A stretch of 64,000 nucleotides of DNA from Fontimonas thermophila. GTDB lineage: Bacteria; Pseudomonadota; Gammaproteobacteria; Nevskiales; Nevskiaceae. A program made the translations under genes and the position numbers. Position 1 is the stretch's first letter, and every line of letters starts with the position of its first letter. The notes under the pieces are model-generated. The model was given only the letters and a program-made list of their open reading frames with translations, was not told where the DNA came from and searched no databases. The stretch spans positions 1 through 64,000 of the forward strand of contig NZ_FOOC01000006.1 of the NCBI RefSeq assembly GCF_900113085.1. The letters are read 5' to 3'. Below, piece by piece: positions 17,546-26,252 of the stretch.

Positions 17546-18040
17546 ATGGTCATGAAGGTCAGCATCAGCATCGCGCGCAGCGTCGAGGTGCCGGCGCCCG
17601 GTGAGCGCGTGCGGACCCTGCTGCAGGATTACGAAAGCGCGATCCGCCGTTTCCCCAAGCTGCGCAAGCTCACGGCGCTGGCCCCCAACACTTACCTGTG
17701 GGAGATGGCGCCGATCGGATCGCGCACTGCGGGGATCGCGCACGAGGTCAGCTATGCGGCGCGCTACCACGTCGATCTGCGCGCCGGTGTGCTGCGCTGG
17801 GAGCCGCTGCCTGGGCATGGCAATGCGACGATCGAAGGCCAGATGCGGCTCGAAGAGCGCGGGCCGTCCACGCGGCTGTTCTTCGATGTGCGCGGCGAGC
17901 TGCGCGACGTGCCGGTGCCGTTCATGTACCGCCTGGTCGCGCCGCCGTTCATCCAGGGCACGTTCACGCGGCTGGTGGATGTGTTTCTCGAACAGACGCG
18001 CGATGCATTGATCTTGAGCGATAGCGGAACACGACGATGA
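17546..18040 (+). CDS. SRPBCC-fold protein (DUF1997-like)
   Basis: 164 residues. The pattern fits a START/SRPBCC lipid-binding fold: an N-terminal strand (VSISIARSVEVPAPGERVRTLLQDYE), a central beta-sheet and a long C-terminal helix (IQGTFTRLVDVFLEQTRDALI). DUF1997-type is a tentative subfamily. Such proteins bind hydrophobic ligands. It overlaps the following acyl-CoA dehydrogenase gene by 4 bp (ATGA), so the two are translationally coupled. Confidence 0.7.
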   Translation: MVMKVSISIARSVEVPAPGERVRTLLQDYESAIRRFPKLRKLTALAPNTYLWEMAPIGSRTAGIAHEVSYAARYHVDLRAGVLRWEPLPGHGNATIEGQMRLEERGPSTRLFFDVRGELRDVPVPFMYRLVAPPFIQGTFTRLVDVFLEQTRDALILSDSGTRR

Positions 18041-19353
18041 GCATCAGCGGCAAGGCGATGGGACTGGGGTTGCGGGCGCTCAACCGGTTCGCGGGTCTGC
18101 CGTGGGTCGACCGCTTCGGTTTGCGCAAGCCCGCCGAGCGCGTGCTCTTCCACGGCGCAAAACTCGGCTTTCGCACCGCAGGCGCGCTGGCGCGCCGTTT
18201 CCGCGCGACGCAGCAACTGCTTGCGCCGGTGCGGCCGGCGCCGGCGCAAGCGCCCGCATTGTTCGATCTGACGCCGACCGAGGAGCAGCAGATGCTGCGC
18301 GAGGCCGCGCTCGGGTTTGCCCTCGAGCGCATGCGGCCGGCCGCGCAGGGCGCGGACACGGCGGGCGCCGCACCCGACGACATCCTCGCGGGTATCGCCG
18401 AGCTGGGAATCGCGCAGATGGCGATTCCCGAGGCGCTGGGCGGTGTCGGCGGCGAGCGTTCGGCCATCACCAACGTGTTGATCGCCGAGGCGCTCGCGCA
18501 GGGCGACATGGGGCTTGCGGTGGCGGCCCTGGCGCCGGTTGCGGTTTCGACGGCGCTCGTGCTCTGGGGCGACGAACATCAGCAGGCGACGTATCTGCCC
18601 GCGTTCGTCGGCGAACGAGCGCCGGCCGCGGCCTTGGCCGTGCTCGAACCGCGGCCGCTGTTCGATCCCCTGGTGTTGCAGACACGCGCCCGCCGCAGTG
18701 GCACCGACTATGTGCTCGACGGCGTCAAGGCTCTGGTGCCGCGTGCGCAGGCCGCGGAGCTATTCGTCGTCGCGGCCGAGCTCGAAGGCCAGGGGCCGGC
18801 GCTGTTCATCGTCGAATCGTCGAGCGCGGGGCTCAGCGTCGAGCCGGACCCCGCGATGGGGCTGCGCGCGGCATCGACCGCCCGGCTGCATCTGGAGGGT
18901 GTGCGGCTTCCGGGAAATGCCCTGCTCGGTCAGGCCGACGCGGCGATCTACCGCGACTGTCTGCGCCTGGGCAGGGTGGGCTGGTGTGCACTCGCGGTCG
19001 GCACCGCGCAGGCGGCCCTTGACTATGTCATCCCGTACGTCAACGAGCGCGTCGCGTTCGGCGAGCCGATCAGTCACCGGCAGTCGGTTGCGTTCGCCGT
19101 CGCTGACATCGCGATCGAGCTCGAAGGCATGCGGCTTGCCACCTGGCGCGCGGCCAGCCGCGCCGAGCAAGGGCTGGATTTTGCCCGTGAGGCTGCGCTC
19201 GCCCGGCGGCTGTGCGCCGACAAGGGGATGATGATCGGCTCGCAGGCCGTGCAACTGCTCGGTGGACACGGTTTCGTCAAGGAACATCCGGTCGAACGCT
19301 GGTACCGCGATCTGCGCGCTGCCGCAGTGATGGAAGGCGTGCTGCTGGTGTGA
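18037..19353 (+). CDS. Acyl-CoA dehydrogenase (first of an adjacent pair), short C-terminus
   Basis: 438 residues. An unusual N-terminal extension of about 80 residues precedes the ACAD N-terminal domain (FDLTPTEEQQMLREAALGFA). The C-terminal helical domain has LGRVGWCALAVGTAQAALDYV and LLGGHGFVKEHPVERWYRDLRAAAVMEG. The catalytic-position Glu (about 433) is present, but the protein ends only five residues later, lacking the usual helix after it. It oxidises acyl-CoA at the alpha-beta position with FAD. The following ACAD gene starts 10 bp downstream; adjacent pairs often form heterotetramers. Confidence 0.85.
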   Translation: MSISGKAMGLGLRALNRFAGLPWVDRFGLRKPAERVLFHGAKLGFRTAGALARRFRATQQLLAPVRPAPAQAPALFDLTPTEEQQMLREAALGFALERMRPAAQGADTAGAAPDDILAGIAELGIAQMAIPEALGGVGGERSAITNVLIAEALAQGDMGLAVAALAPVAVSTALVLWGDEHQQATYLPAFVGERAPAAALAVLEPRPLFDPLVLQTRARRSGTDYVLDGVKALVPRAQAAELFVVAAELEGQGPALFIVESSSAGLSVEPDPAMGLRAASTARLHLEGVRLPGNALLGQADAAIYRDCLRLGRVGWCALAVGTAQAALDYVIPYVNERVAFGEPISHRQSVAFAVADIAIELEGMRLATWRAASRAEQGLDFAREAALARRLCADKGMMIGSQAVQLLGGHGFVKEHPVERWYRDLRAAAVMEGVLLV

Positions 19354-19363
19354 GGGATACGCG

Positions 19364-20572
19364 ATGATCAATCTCGAAACCCCGAAGAAGTTCCGCATGC
19401 TCGTCGAGCAGGCGCACCGCGTCGCCGAGGAAATTTTCCGGCCCAACTCGCGCCGCTATGACCGCGCCGAGCACCAATATCCCAAAGAACTGGACATGCT
19501 CGGTGCCCTGCTCGATGGCATGAACGCCAGCGGCAGCGGCGAGGGCGCCGGCGCAGCCGGGGTGCGCCGTTCTGGCGATGGCGACACCGGCAACCGCAAC
19601 GGCAGCAACCTGGCGACCGTGCTCGGCACGATCGAGTTGTGCTGGGGCGATGTCGGGTTTCTGCTGACCATGCCCCGGCAGGGTCTGGGCAATGCTGCGA
19701 TCGCCAGCGTCGCCACCGATGAGCAGCTCGAGCGCTTCAAGGGCAAATGGGCGGCGATGGCCATCACCGAGCCGCACTGCGGATCGGATTCGGCGGCAAT
19801 CCGCACCACGGCACGGCTCGACGGCGATCACTACGTGCTCAATGGCGACAAAATCTTCGTCACTGCCGGCGAGCGGGCCGATCTGATCGTGGTCTGGGCC
19901 ACGCTCGACCGCAACGCCGGCCGCGCAGCGATCAAGTCCTTCGTCGTCGAGAAAGGCACACCAGGGCTCGAGCTGGTGCGGCTCGAACACAAGCTCGGGA
20001 TCCGCGCATCCGATACCGCGCAGTTCGCACTGCGCGACTGCCGTGTGCCCAAGGAAAACCTGCTCGGTGATCCGGAAATCCGCACCGACAAGGGCTTCGC
20101 CGGCGTCATGCAGACGTTCGACAACACCCGCCCGCTGGTTGCGGCGATGGGGGTGGGGCTGGCGCGCGCCTGCCTCGAGCAGACGCGGCAGTTGCTGCAG
20201 CAGGCCGGTGTCGATCTCGATCCGGACCGGCCGGCCTACGCGCAGCATGCCGCCGCCGCCGAACTGTTGCGGCTGGAGGCCGACTTCGAGGCCGCGCGTC
20301 TGCTGACCCTGCAGGCAGCCTGGATGGCCGACAACCGTAAGCCCAATTCGCTACAGGCTTCGATGGCCAAGGCCAAGGCCGGCCGCAGCTGTGTGGAGAT
20401 CGCGCTCAAGTGCGTGGAGCTGTGCGGCGCGCTCGGCTATGCCGAGACCGAGCTGCTGGAAAAATGGGCGCGCGATGCGAAGATCATCGACATCTTCGAA
20501 GGCACCCAGCAGATCCAGCAGCTGATCGTCGCGCGCCGCCTGCTCGGCAAGACCTCCGCGGAATTGAAGTAA
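19364..20572 (+). CDS. Acyl-CoA dehydrogenase (second of the pair)
   Basis: 402 residues, full-length ACAD: N-terminal helices, the beta-domain motif MAITEPHCGSDSAAIRTTA, NGDKIFVTAGERADLIVV, HKLGIRASDTAQFAL and the C-terminal catalytic region DIFEGTQQIQQLIVARRLLG with the catalytic Glu. A Gly/Ser/Asn-rich insertion lies near residues 50-75 (MNASGSGEGAGAAGV). It probably partners the upstream ACAD. It converges with the metal-dependent hydrolase gene 14 bp away. Confidence 0.9.
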   Translation: MINLETPKKFRMLVEQAHRVAEEIFRPNSRRYDRAEHQYPKELDMLGALLDGMNASGSGEGAGAAGVRRSGDGDTGNRNGSNLATVLGTIELCWGDVGFLLTMPRQGLGNAAIASVATDEQLERFKGKWAAMAITEPHCGSDSAAIRTTARLDGDHYVLNGDKIFVTAGERADLIVVWATLDRNAGRAAIKSFVVEKGTPGLELVRLEHKLGIRASDTAQFALRDCRVPKENLLGDPEIRTDKGFAGVMQTFDNTRPLVAAMGVGLARACLEQTRQLLQQAGVDLDPDRPAYAQHAAAAELLRLEADFEAARLLTLQAAWMADNRKPNSLQASMAKAKAGRSCVEIALKCVELCGALGYAETELLEKWARDAKIIDIFEGTQQIQQLIVARRLLGKTSAELK

Positions 20573-20585
20573 GCCCGCAACCGCA

Positions 20586-21422
20586 TCACGCGGCTGCGGG
20601 CAGCCTGCCGTCCACGGCGGCGACGACCGCATCGACCTCGCGCAGCAGCGCGCGGTTGTCGTGATCCCAGGGGTGGAAGCTGGGCCGGAAGTAATCCAGC
20701 CACGGCCGCAGCAGCTTCGGGAACAGGCCGCGGCGGGGGCCGTAGAGGAAGGCGAGCATGCGTCCCCAGCCGCGCAGCCGCGGGGTCTTGCGGTCGGCCG
20801 CGATCAGGCGCAGGTGGAAGGCGAACACCAGCGGCCAGAACACCAGCGAGGCGCCGAGCAGCCCGATCGCGCGCACCACATAAGCGCGCACGCCGCGCCC
20901 GAACACCGAGTCGTAAACATCGAAGGCAACCGCCTTGTGCTCGGTTTCTTCGAGTGCATGCCAGCGCCACAGCGCCGTATAGCGCGGATCCGCCCCTTCG
21001 ATGAAGTGCGGGTTGCGCAGCAGCGCGTCGGCCATGATCGCGGTCAGGTGTTCGAGTGCGATCGTCGCCGACAGTTGCAGTTGCGGCGGCAGGCGTCGCT
21101 TCAGGCGCTCGAGCAGGCGGATGACGATGCCCTCGAGCTGTTGAACGGGCAGGCCGGCCTCGACCAGCGCGCGGTTGTAGTCGCTGTGCTCGCGCCCATG
21201 CATCGCTTCCTGGCCGATGAACGCGGTGACGGCAGCCTGCAATTCCGGATCGGCGATGCGGTCGCGGTAGTGGCGCACGCTGTGGATGAAGAAGCGCTCG
21301 CCTTCCGGAAAGAAGATCGACAGCGCGTTGTAGAAGTGCGTGATCTTGCGGTCATCGGGATGCCAGTCGCAGACACGGGCGGGGTCGAGCTGGAAGCGGA
21401 TGTCGCGGCGGATCGGCTGCAT
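20586..21422 (-). CDS. Ferritin-like metal-dependent hydrolase (PF10118 type)
   Basis: 278 residues, all helical. Likely diiron ligands: FFPEGERFF (Glu 40/42), GQEAMHGREH (Glu72, His75, His79), ALEHLTA (about 122) and ALEETEHKAVAFD (Glu158/159, His162). A hydrophobic stretch (GLLGASLVFWPLVFAFHLRLI) follows at about 187-207. The family is annotated as metal-dependent hydrolase, but no reaction is established; the ligand set also suits an oxidase or oxygenase. It is divergent from the MerR gene, with an operator-like dyad 26 bp upstream of its start. Confidence 0.8.
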   Translation of the reverse strand: MQPIRRDIRFQLDPARVCDWHPDDRKITHFYNALSIFFPEGERFFIHSVRHYRDRIADPELQAAVTAFIGQEAMHGREHSDYNRALVEAGLPVQQLEGIVIRLLERLKRRLPPQLQLSATIALEHLTAIMADALLRNPHFIEGADPRYTALWRWHALEETEHKAVAFDVYDSVFGRGVRAYVVRAIGLLGASLVFWPLVFAFHLRLIAADRKTPRLRGWGRMLAFLYGPRRGLFPKLLRPWLDYFRPSFHPWDHDNRALLREVDAVVAAVDGRLPAAA

Positions 21423-21447
21423 GATCGTGCTCCGTGCTTGAGGTAAT

Positions 21448-21467
21448 TGTTACATCAAACGATGTCA
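21448..21467 (-). promoter_or_regulatory. Operator-like dyad shared with the DUF1302 operon
   Basis: The minus strand reads TGACATCGTTTGATGTAACA, an imperfect dyad TGACATC-N4-GATGTAA (one mismatch in the arms). The left 10 bases and the ATG three bases on are identical to a site at 30164, upstream of the DUF1302 gene. It lies between the hydrolase and MerR genes, 26 bp from the hydrolase start, so a regulator here could control the hydrolase and itself. The binding protein is not proven. Confidence 0.6.
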
Positions 21468-21627
21468 AATAACCGCCGGCCTGTCAATCCCGTGGCTGCC
21501 GCTGCCGCGCCGGCGGGGGCGGCTTGTTTTGAGCAGACTTCTCCGCGGCTGCCGGGAAACCTTGTCAGTGAATGCTGGCAAGGTTGACGTGGATTCTCGA
21601 GACGGGGCTGTCGGCTATCATGACCGG

Positions 21628-22479
21628 ATGGCCAATGCACGAAGATCGAAGAACCCGGCGGGGGAGCAACAGCCGCCAGCCGTAGCTGGGGATCCTGCGC
21701 GTCCGGCGCTGGAATACAGCATTGCCGAACTGGCGCGCGCGGCGCGCACGACGGTGCGCAACATCCGCGCCTACCAGGACCGCGGATTGATTCCGCCGCC
21801 CGAGCGGCGCGGGCGCATCGGTGTCTACAACGAGGGGCATTTGTCCCGGCTGCGCATCATCGGTCAGTTGCTTGCACGCGGTTACACGCTCAGCAGCATC
21901 GGGGAATTGCTGGAGGCCTGGGAGCGCGGTTCGGACCTGAACGGCCTGTTCGGGCTGGAGTCTGCGGTGTCGAGCCCGTGGACCGACGAAGTCCCCCGGG
22001 ACTATTCGCTCGCCGAACTGGTCGAGATGTTCGGCGGCCATTTCGATCTGCGCTGGCTGGTCAAGGCGGCGGACCTGCAAATCCTCGTGCCCGAGGGTGC
22101 GCGCTTTCGCGCGCAAAGCCCGCGCATGATCCAGGCGGGTGCCGAGCTGGTGAAGGCCGGCATTCCCCTCGATGAAATGCTCGACGTCGTCGCCCAACTG
22201 CGCGCGAACGTGGAGCAAGCAGCCGACCGCATGGTGCAACTGGTCGAGCATTACCTGTTCGACCGCTATGGCAAGGCGCTGCCGCCACCGCAGGACGCGC
22301 CGGAGCTCGGCCGCATCATTTGGCGTCTGCGTCCGCTGGTCGAGATGGCGGTGCATGCCGAGGTTGCGCGCGCGATGGAGCTCGCGGCGACACGCCATCT
22401 GGGCGACCGGCTTGCCGCCATTCTCGACCGGCTCTCGCAGCCGGGGCGCAAGGCGGCAAAGAGAGCGGGTACCGCATAA
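21628..22479 (+). CDS. MerR family transcriptional regulator
   Basis: 283 residues from ATG at 21628; an upstream in-frame start at 21529 is possible but has no family support. The winged-helix DNA-binding part is YSIAELARAARTTVRNIRAYQDRGLIPPPERRGRIGVYNEGHLSRLRII (about 30-78), with the long effector region usual for lipid-associated MerR proteins and no metal-binding cysteines. It is divergent from the hydrolase and convergent with the RND transporter gene (25 bp). It is the best candidate to bind the shared dyad at 21448 and 30164 (inference). Confidence 0.85.
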   Translation: MANARRSKNPAGEQQPPAVAGDPARPALEYSIAELARAARTTVRNIRAYQDRGLIPPPERRGRIGVYNEGHLSRLRIIGQLLARGYTLSSIGELLEAWERGSDLNGLFGLESAVSSPWTDEVPRDYSLAELVEMFGGHFDLRWLVKAADLQILVPEGARFRAQSPRMIQAGAELVKAGIPLDEMLDVVAQLRANVEQAADRMVQLVEHYLFDRYGKALPPPQDAPELGRIIWRLRPLVEMAVHAEVARAMELAATRHLGDRLAAILDRLSQPGRKAAKRAGTA

Positions 22480-22503
22480 GCCGCAGGTACCCGCAGGATC
22501 GTT

Positions 22504-25083
22504 TCAGGATGCTGGGCGGTCCCCGGCCGGCTGGGCTTGGTCCCGCGGCGCATGCGGGTACAGGAAAGATGCGATCGCCGGCAACACGAAGATGGCGCCG
22601 AGCATGTTTGCAGTGAACATGAACAGCAGCAGCCGGCCCATGTCGATCTGGAACTGCAGCTCGGATATCAGCCAGGTCAGCACCGAGGCGCCCAGCGTCG
22701 CGCCGGTGAAGATCACGGCCTTGCCGGTGCTGCGCAGCGTCTCGTAATAGGCCTGACGCAGGGACTTGCCTTCGTTGAGAGCGCTGATCATCACGCCATA
22801 GACGTAGATGCCGTAGTCGACGCCGATGCCGACGGCCAGGGCCAGCACCGGCAGCGTCGCCACTTTCATGCCGATATCCAGTGTGGCCATGACGCCATAG
22901 CCCAACTGCGACACCAGCGCCAGTGGGATGACGATGCAGGCGATCGCGCGCCAGTCGCGGAATGACAGCCACAGCAGCACCAGGATCACGGCGTAGACCC
23001 ACAGCACGATCTCGCTTTCCTTGTCCTTGACGACCTCATTGGTCGCCGCCATCACGCCGACATTGCCGGTGGCGAGGGCGAAATTGACCGGGCAGTTCTG
23101 GTCGAAGGCTTCGTATTCGGCGAGCAGGCGGTCGCGCTCGGCGCTGGCGGCGCGCTGCGCCTCGGCATCGATGCCGCTTTGGTCCACCAGCTCGAAGACG
23201 CGCGCATGGGCCTTCTTGTAAGCCTGGAATGCGGCGTACTTGCGGTCGCAGTACTCGGGAGTGACCTCGGGATGGCGCGCGAAGAAATCCTCGCGGTTGG
23301 CGGCGTTGAACTTCTTCACCTCGTCCACGATGTGGCTGATCGTCTCCGCCCGGTGGTCCTTGGTGAACATGAAGACGGCGAGCGCGTCGCAGTCGTCGTT
23401 GAGCAATCCGGTGCTGGTCGGCACCAGTGCGGTGGCCTGGGCCAGTGCGTACTGGTTGCGCGGGAGCACCAGTGCGTTGAGGCGACCTTCGGACAACCCT
23501 TGATAGACGAGCTTGGCGAAGGTCAGCAGCGACAGTGTGGATTGCACGCCTGCGGTGTTTTCCATCTGCCAGGCGAAGCGGTCCACTTGTTCCATCAGCT
23601 CATAGTCGATGCAGCCGTTGGGGCGTGTTTCCGCGATGACCTTGAAGATGTCGACGGCGATCTGGAAGTTGTCGGTGATCGCGTTGAAGTCTTGGTTGAA
23701 GCGCGAATCCGGACGGAACTCGGGCACGCCCTTCAGGGCATCACCGATTTTGAGATCCTTGGCCGCCCAGAACGACCAGCCGGCGACGATGGCGCAGACG
23801 ACGATGACCGCAGCCGCCACGGGAGTGCGCGTCACGCCGGACATCCACCACCAGGCTTTGTCGAGGACGGCGTCGCGCTTGTTCTGCCGCGCGATGAAGG
23901 CATCGACGTTCTTGATGCGGATCATCGTCAGCCAGATCGGCACGAACAGCTTGTTGGCGACGATGATCGCAAGTCCGCCGAGCACGGCGTTGATCGACAT
24001 CTCCCGGATGATCTGGATCTCGATCAGGTAGATCGTCGCAAACCCGGCGACGTCGGTGGCGAGCGCGATGGTGCCGGCGATGGCCAGGCGCCGGAAGGTC
24101 TCCAGGGACGCATCGTAGTTGGAGCGGCCGGCATGGATCTCATCGACCCAGGCGTTGACGTACTGCACGCCGTGGCTCACCGAGACTGCGAGAATCAGGA
24201 AGGGAACGAGGATGGCGAATGGATCCAGGCCGTAGCCGAGGGTCCGCAAAAGACCCATTTCCCAGATCACGGCGATGATCGACGAGCCCAGTGGGATCAG
24301 CCCGAGCACAAACGAGCCACAGTACAACCACAGCAGGATGCCGGTGATCACCAGCGTCAGACCAAAGAAGGCGGCGATTTCCAGCGACGCCTTGGTCATG
24401 TCGTCGACGATCTTGGCGAAGCCGATGATGTGAACGGTGATCCCGTCTTTTTCATACTTTGCGCGCAACTGTTCGAGGTAGTTGCCGACTTCGCGGTAGT
24501 CGAGCTTCTCGCCGGTGCGCGGATCGATCTCGAGGAGCTCGGCCATGATCATCGCGCCGCGCTGGTCGTTGGTGACCAGCCGGCCGATGACCTGGGCCTT
24601 GGCGACGTTGGATCGCACTTTCTCCAGCATTTCCGGGGTGGGCTGGTAGTCCGGCGGGATCACGGTGGCGCCGGACAGTCCACCCTCGACGTTCTCGACG
24701 TAGTTGACGTTGGGCGTGAACAGCGACATCACGCGCGCCCGGTCCACGCCGGGCGTGAAGAAGACGTCATCGGTCGCCTTCTGGAGGATGTCCATGAAGT
24801 GTGGGTTGTAGATGTCGCCCTCTTTCTGGATCAGCGCGAACAGCACCGTATTGGCGCCGCCGAAGTCGCGGTAGTACTCGCGGAACTTCTGCATGTACGG
24901 ATGGTTGAGCGGCACCGACTTGAGCCAGCCAGCGTCCGGTTCGAGCCGGAAGGTCTGTACCAGGAAGAAGGCAGTCAGTGCGATCAGAATCGCGTGCGTC
25001 AGATGACGCCGGCCATAGACGATCGGCTCGACGACGCGCAGGATGCGTTCGGTGATCGGTCCGCTGATGGCGGCTCCAGCCAT
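22504..25083 (-). CDS. RND/MMPL family transporter
   Basis: 859 residues with about 12 membrane segments in two halves, each with a periplasmic domain: first TM at about 25-45, then TM clusters around 235-385 and 430-450, the second periplasmic domain, and a final cluster around 710-850. Motifs include GLTLVITGILLWLYCGSFVLGLIPLGSSIIAV and VLALAVGIGVDYGIYVYGV. This resembles MMPL/HpnN-type lipid transporters rather than drug pumps. Last gene of the operon DUF1302-DUF1329-YCF48-RND; likely moves a hydrophobic substrate across the inner membrane and periplasm (inference). Confidence 0.85.
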   Translation of the reverse strand: MAGAAISGPITERILRVVEPIVYGRRHLTHAILIALTAFFLVQTFRLEPDAGWLKSVPLNHPYMQKFREYYRDFGGANTVLFALIQKEGDIYNPHFMDILQKATDDVFFTPGVDRARVMSLFTPNVNYVENVEGGLSGATVIPPDYQPTPEMLEKVRSNVAKAQVIGRLVTNDQRGAMIMAELLEIDPRTGEKLDYREVGNYLEQLRAKYEKDGITVHIIGFAKIVDDMTKASLEIAAFFGLTLVITGILLWLYCGSFVLGLIPLGSSIIAVIWEMGLLRTLGYGLDPFAILVPFLILAVSVSHGVQYVNAWVDEIHAGRSNYDASLETFRRLAIAGTIALATDVAGFATIYLIEIQIIREMSINAVLGGLAIIVANKLFVPIWLTMIRIKNVDAFIARQNKRDAVLDKAWWWMSGVTRTPVAAAVIVVCAIVAGWSFWAAKDLKIGDALKGVPEFRPDSRFNQDFNAITDNFQIAVDIFKVIAETRPNGCIDYELMEQVDRFAWQMENTAGVQSTLSLLTFAKLVYQGLSEGRLNALVLPRNQYALAQATALVPTSTGLLNDDCDALAVFMFTKDHRAETISHIVDEVKKFNAANREDFFARHPEVTPEYCDRKYAAFQAYKKAHARVFELVDQSGIDAEAQRAASAERDRLLAEYEAFDQNCPVNFALATGNVGVMAATNEVVKDKESEIVLWVYAVILVLLWLSFRDWRAIACIVIPLALVSQLGYGVMATLDIGMKVATLPVLALAVGIGVDYGIYVYGVMISALNEGKSLRQAYYETLRSTGKAVIFTGATLGASVLTWLISELQFQIDMGRLLLFMFTANMLGAIFVLPAIASFLYPHAPRDQAQPAGDRPAS

Positions 25084-25105
25084 GTCGATATCCCCCGGAA
25101 ATGGT

Positions 25106-26173
25106 TCAGCGTGTGAGCGGCAGGCGCTGCACGCCCGCGGTGCCGACGACGATCAAATCACTGCCGGCGAGGCGACCGGCGTTCAAGTTGCTCTCTGGCG
25201 CGGCGGGCAGACGGTGAAGGCGCCTTGATGTCAAATCCACCTGCATCACATGGCCATTCATGCCAAATAGCAGCACGCGGCCATCCGCGGTCACTGTGCC
25301 GCCAAACAGACTCTCGTAATCATCGTTCTCCAGCCTGGTCCAACCGCTGACCTCGCTTACGGGATTGATGTGGGCGGCGGCGGCCGTGGGGTCGAGCGCG
25401 GCTTCGCGCAGCGCTTGTGCCGCCTCAGCGCTGAGGACTTCCGCTGCCCGCAGGTCAGCGGCATAAAAAGCATGGCCGCGCAGGCCGAAGATCACCACGC
25501 CCTGTTCACCGACGGGCAGCGCGCCAAAGTAAGACCCGCTATACGGCGAACGCAGCCGCTGCCAGGTGGTGCCGCGATCGGTCGATCGCGCCAGAAAGCC
25601 CCGTTCTCCGGCCAGCAGCAGGCTGCCATCGCCCAGAGCCGCAAGACTGTACAGGTTGGGACCGTCCTCGAGCACCGGTGTGTCGATGCTCTGCCAGGTT
25701 TGTCCGCCATCCGCGGTGATCATCAGCGCGCCATTGGTGCCGGCGAGCAAGATGTGTTCGGCGTCGAGAAACAACACATCGAACCACGGCTTTCCCCATT
25801 GCGGATCGAAGCGCAGCAGCGTCCAGCTGCGGCCACCATCGCGTGTTTCGAGGACGGCGCCGTCATAACCGAGCGCCCAGCCGCGCGTGTCGTCGAAAAA
25901 GCGGACGCGGGTGAGCATCACATCGACCGGAGACGGCATTTGCTGCCAGTGCTGGCCGTCGGACGAACGCAGGATGACGCCGCGCTGGCCGACGACGATC
26001 CAGTGTTCGCCGGCACGCGCGATGTCCAGCAACAGCGAAGTGGCCGCGCGCGGTGCCATGACCGCAGGGCGGGGAGCGAGCGTGGGGTCAATGTCCGCCG
26101 CGTGCTGGGCGGCAGCAGGCAGCGAGACAGCCCAAAGGCAGGCGAGCACGAACCGGCGCAGCGCCGTGCGCAT
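25106..26173 (-). CDS. YCF48-related BNR beta-propeller protein
   Basis: 355 residues. A signal peptide (ALRRFVLACLWAVSLPAAAQ) is followed by repeated BNR/YCF48 blades: VILRSSDGQHWQQM, VLETRDGGRSWTLLR, LMITADGGQTWQSID and LARSTDRGTTWQRL. YCF48 helps photosystem II assembly in phototrophs; in this non-phototroph context the protein accompanies DUF1302/DUF1329/RND genes and probably acts as a periplasmic scaffold. The start at 26173 fits the signal peptide; an ATG at 26251, just after the DUF1329 stop, would add 26 residues. Confidence 0.85.
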   Translation of the reverse strand: MRTALRRFVLACLWAVSLPAAAQHAADIDPTLAPRPAVMAPRAATSLLLDIARAGEHWIVVGQRGVILRSSDGQHWQQMPSPVDVMLTRVRFFDDTRGWALGYDGAVLETRDGGRSWTLLRFDPQWGKPWFDVLFLDAEHILLAGTNGALMITADGGQTWQSIDTPVLEDGPNLYSLAALGDGSLLLAGERGFLARSTDRGTTWQRLRSPYSGSYFGALPVGEQGVVIFGLRGHAFYAADLRAAEVLSAEAAQALREAALDPTAAAAHINPVSEVSGWTRLENDDYESLFGGTVTADGRVLLFGMNGHVMQVDLTSRRLHRLPAAPESNLNAGRLAGSDLIVVGTAGVQRLPLTR

Positions 26174-26252
26174 GCGCCGGCCGTACGTCGCCGCACGGCT
26201 GTTTGGGCCAGCAATCCCGTGCCGGCCGAAAAGCAGTGCGTGAGCGTCCATA

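Noticed and set aside
23179-25116. A 645-residue open frame antisense to the RND/MMPL gene
   Set aside because: Composition (repeated Val/Asp/His) is typical of an antisense frame of a high-GC gene.
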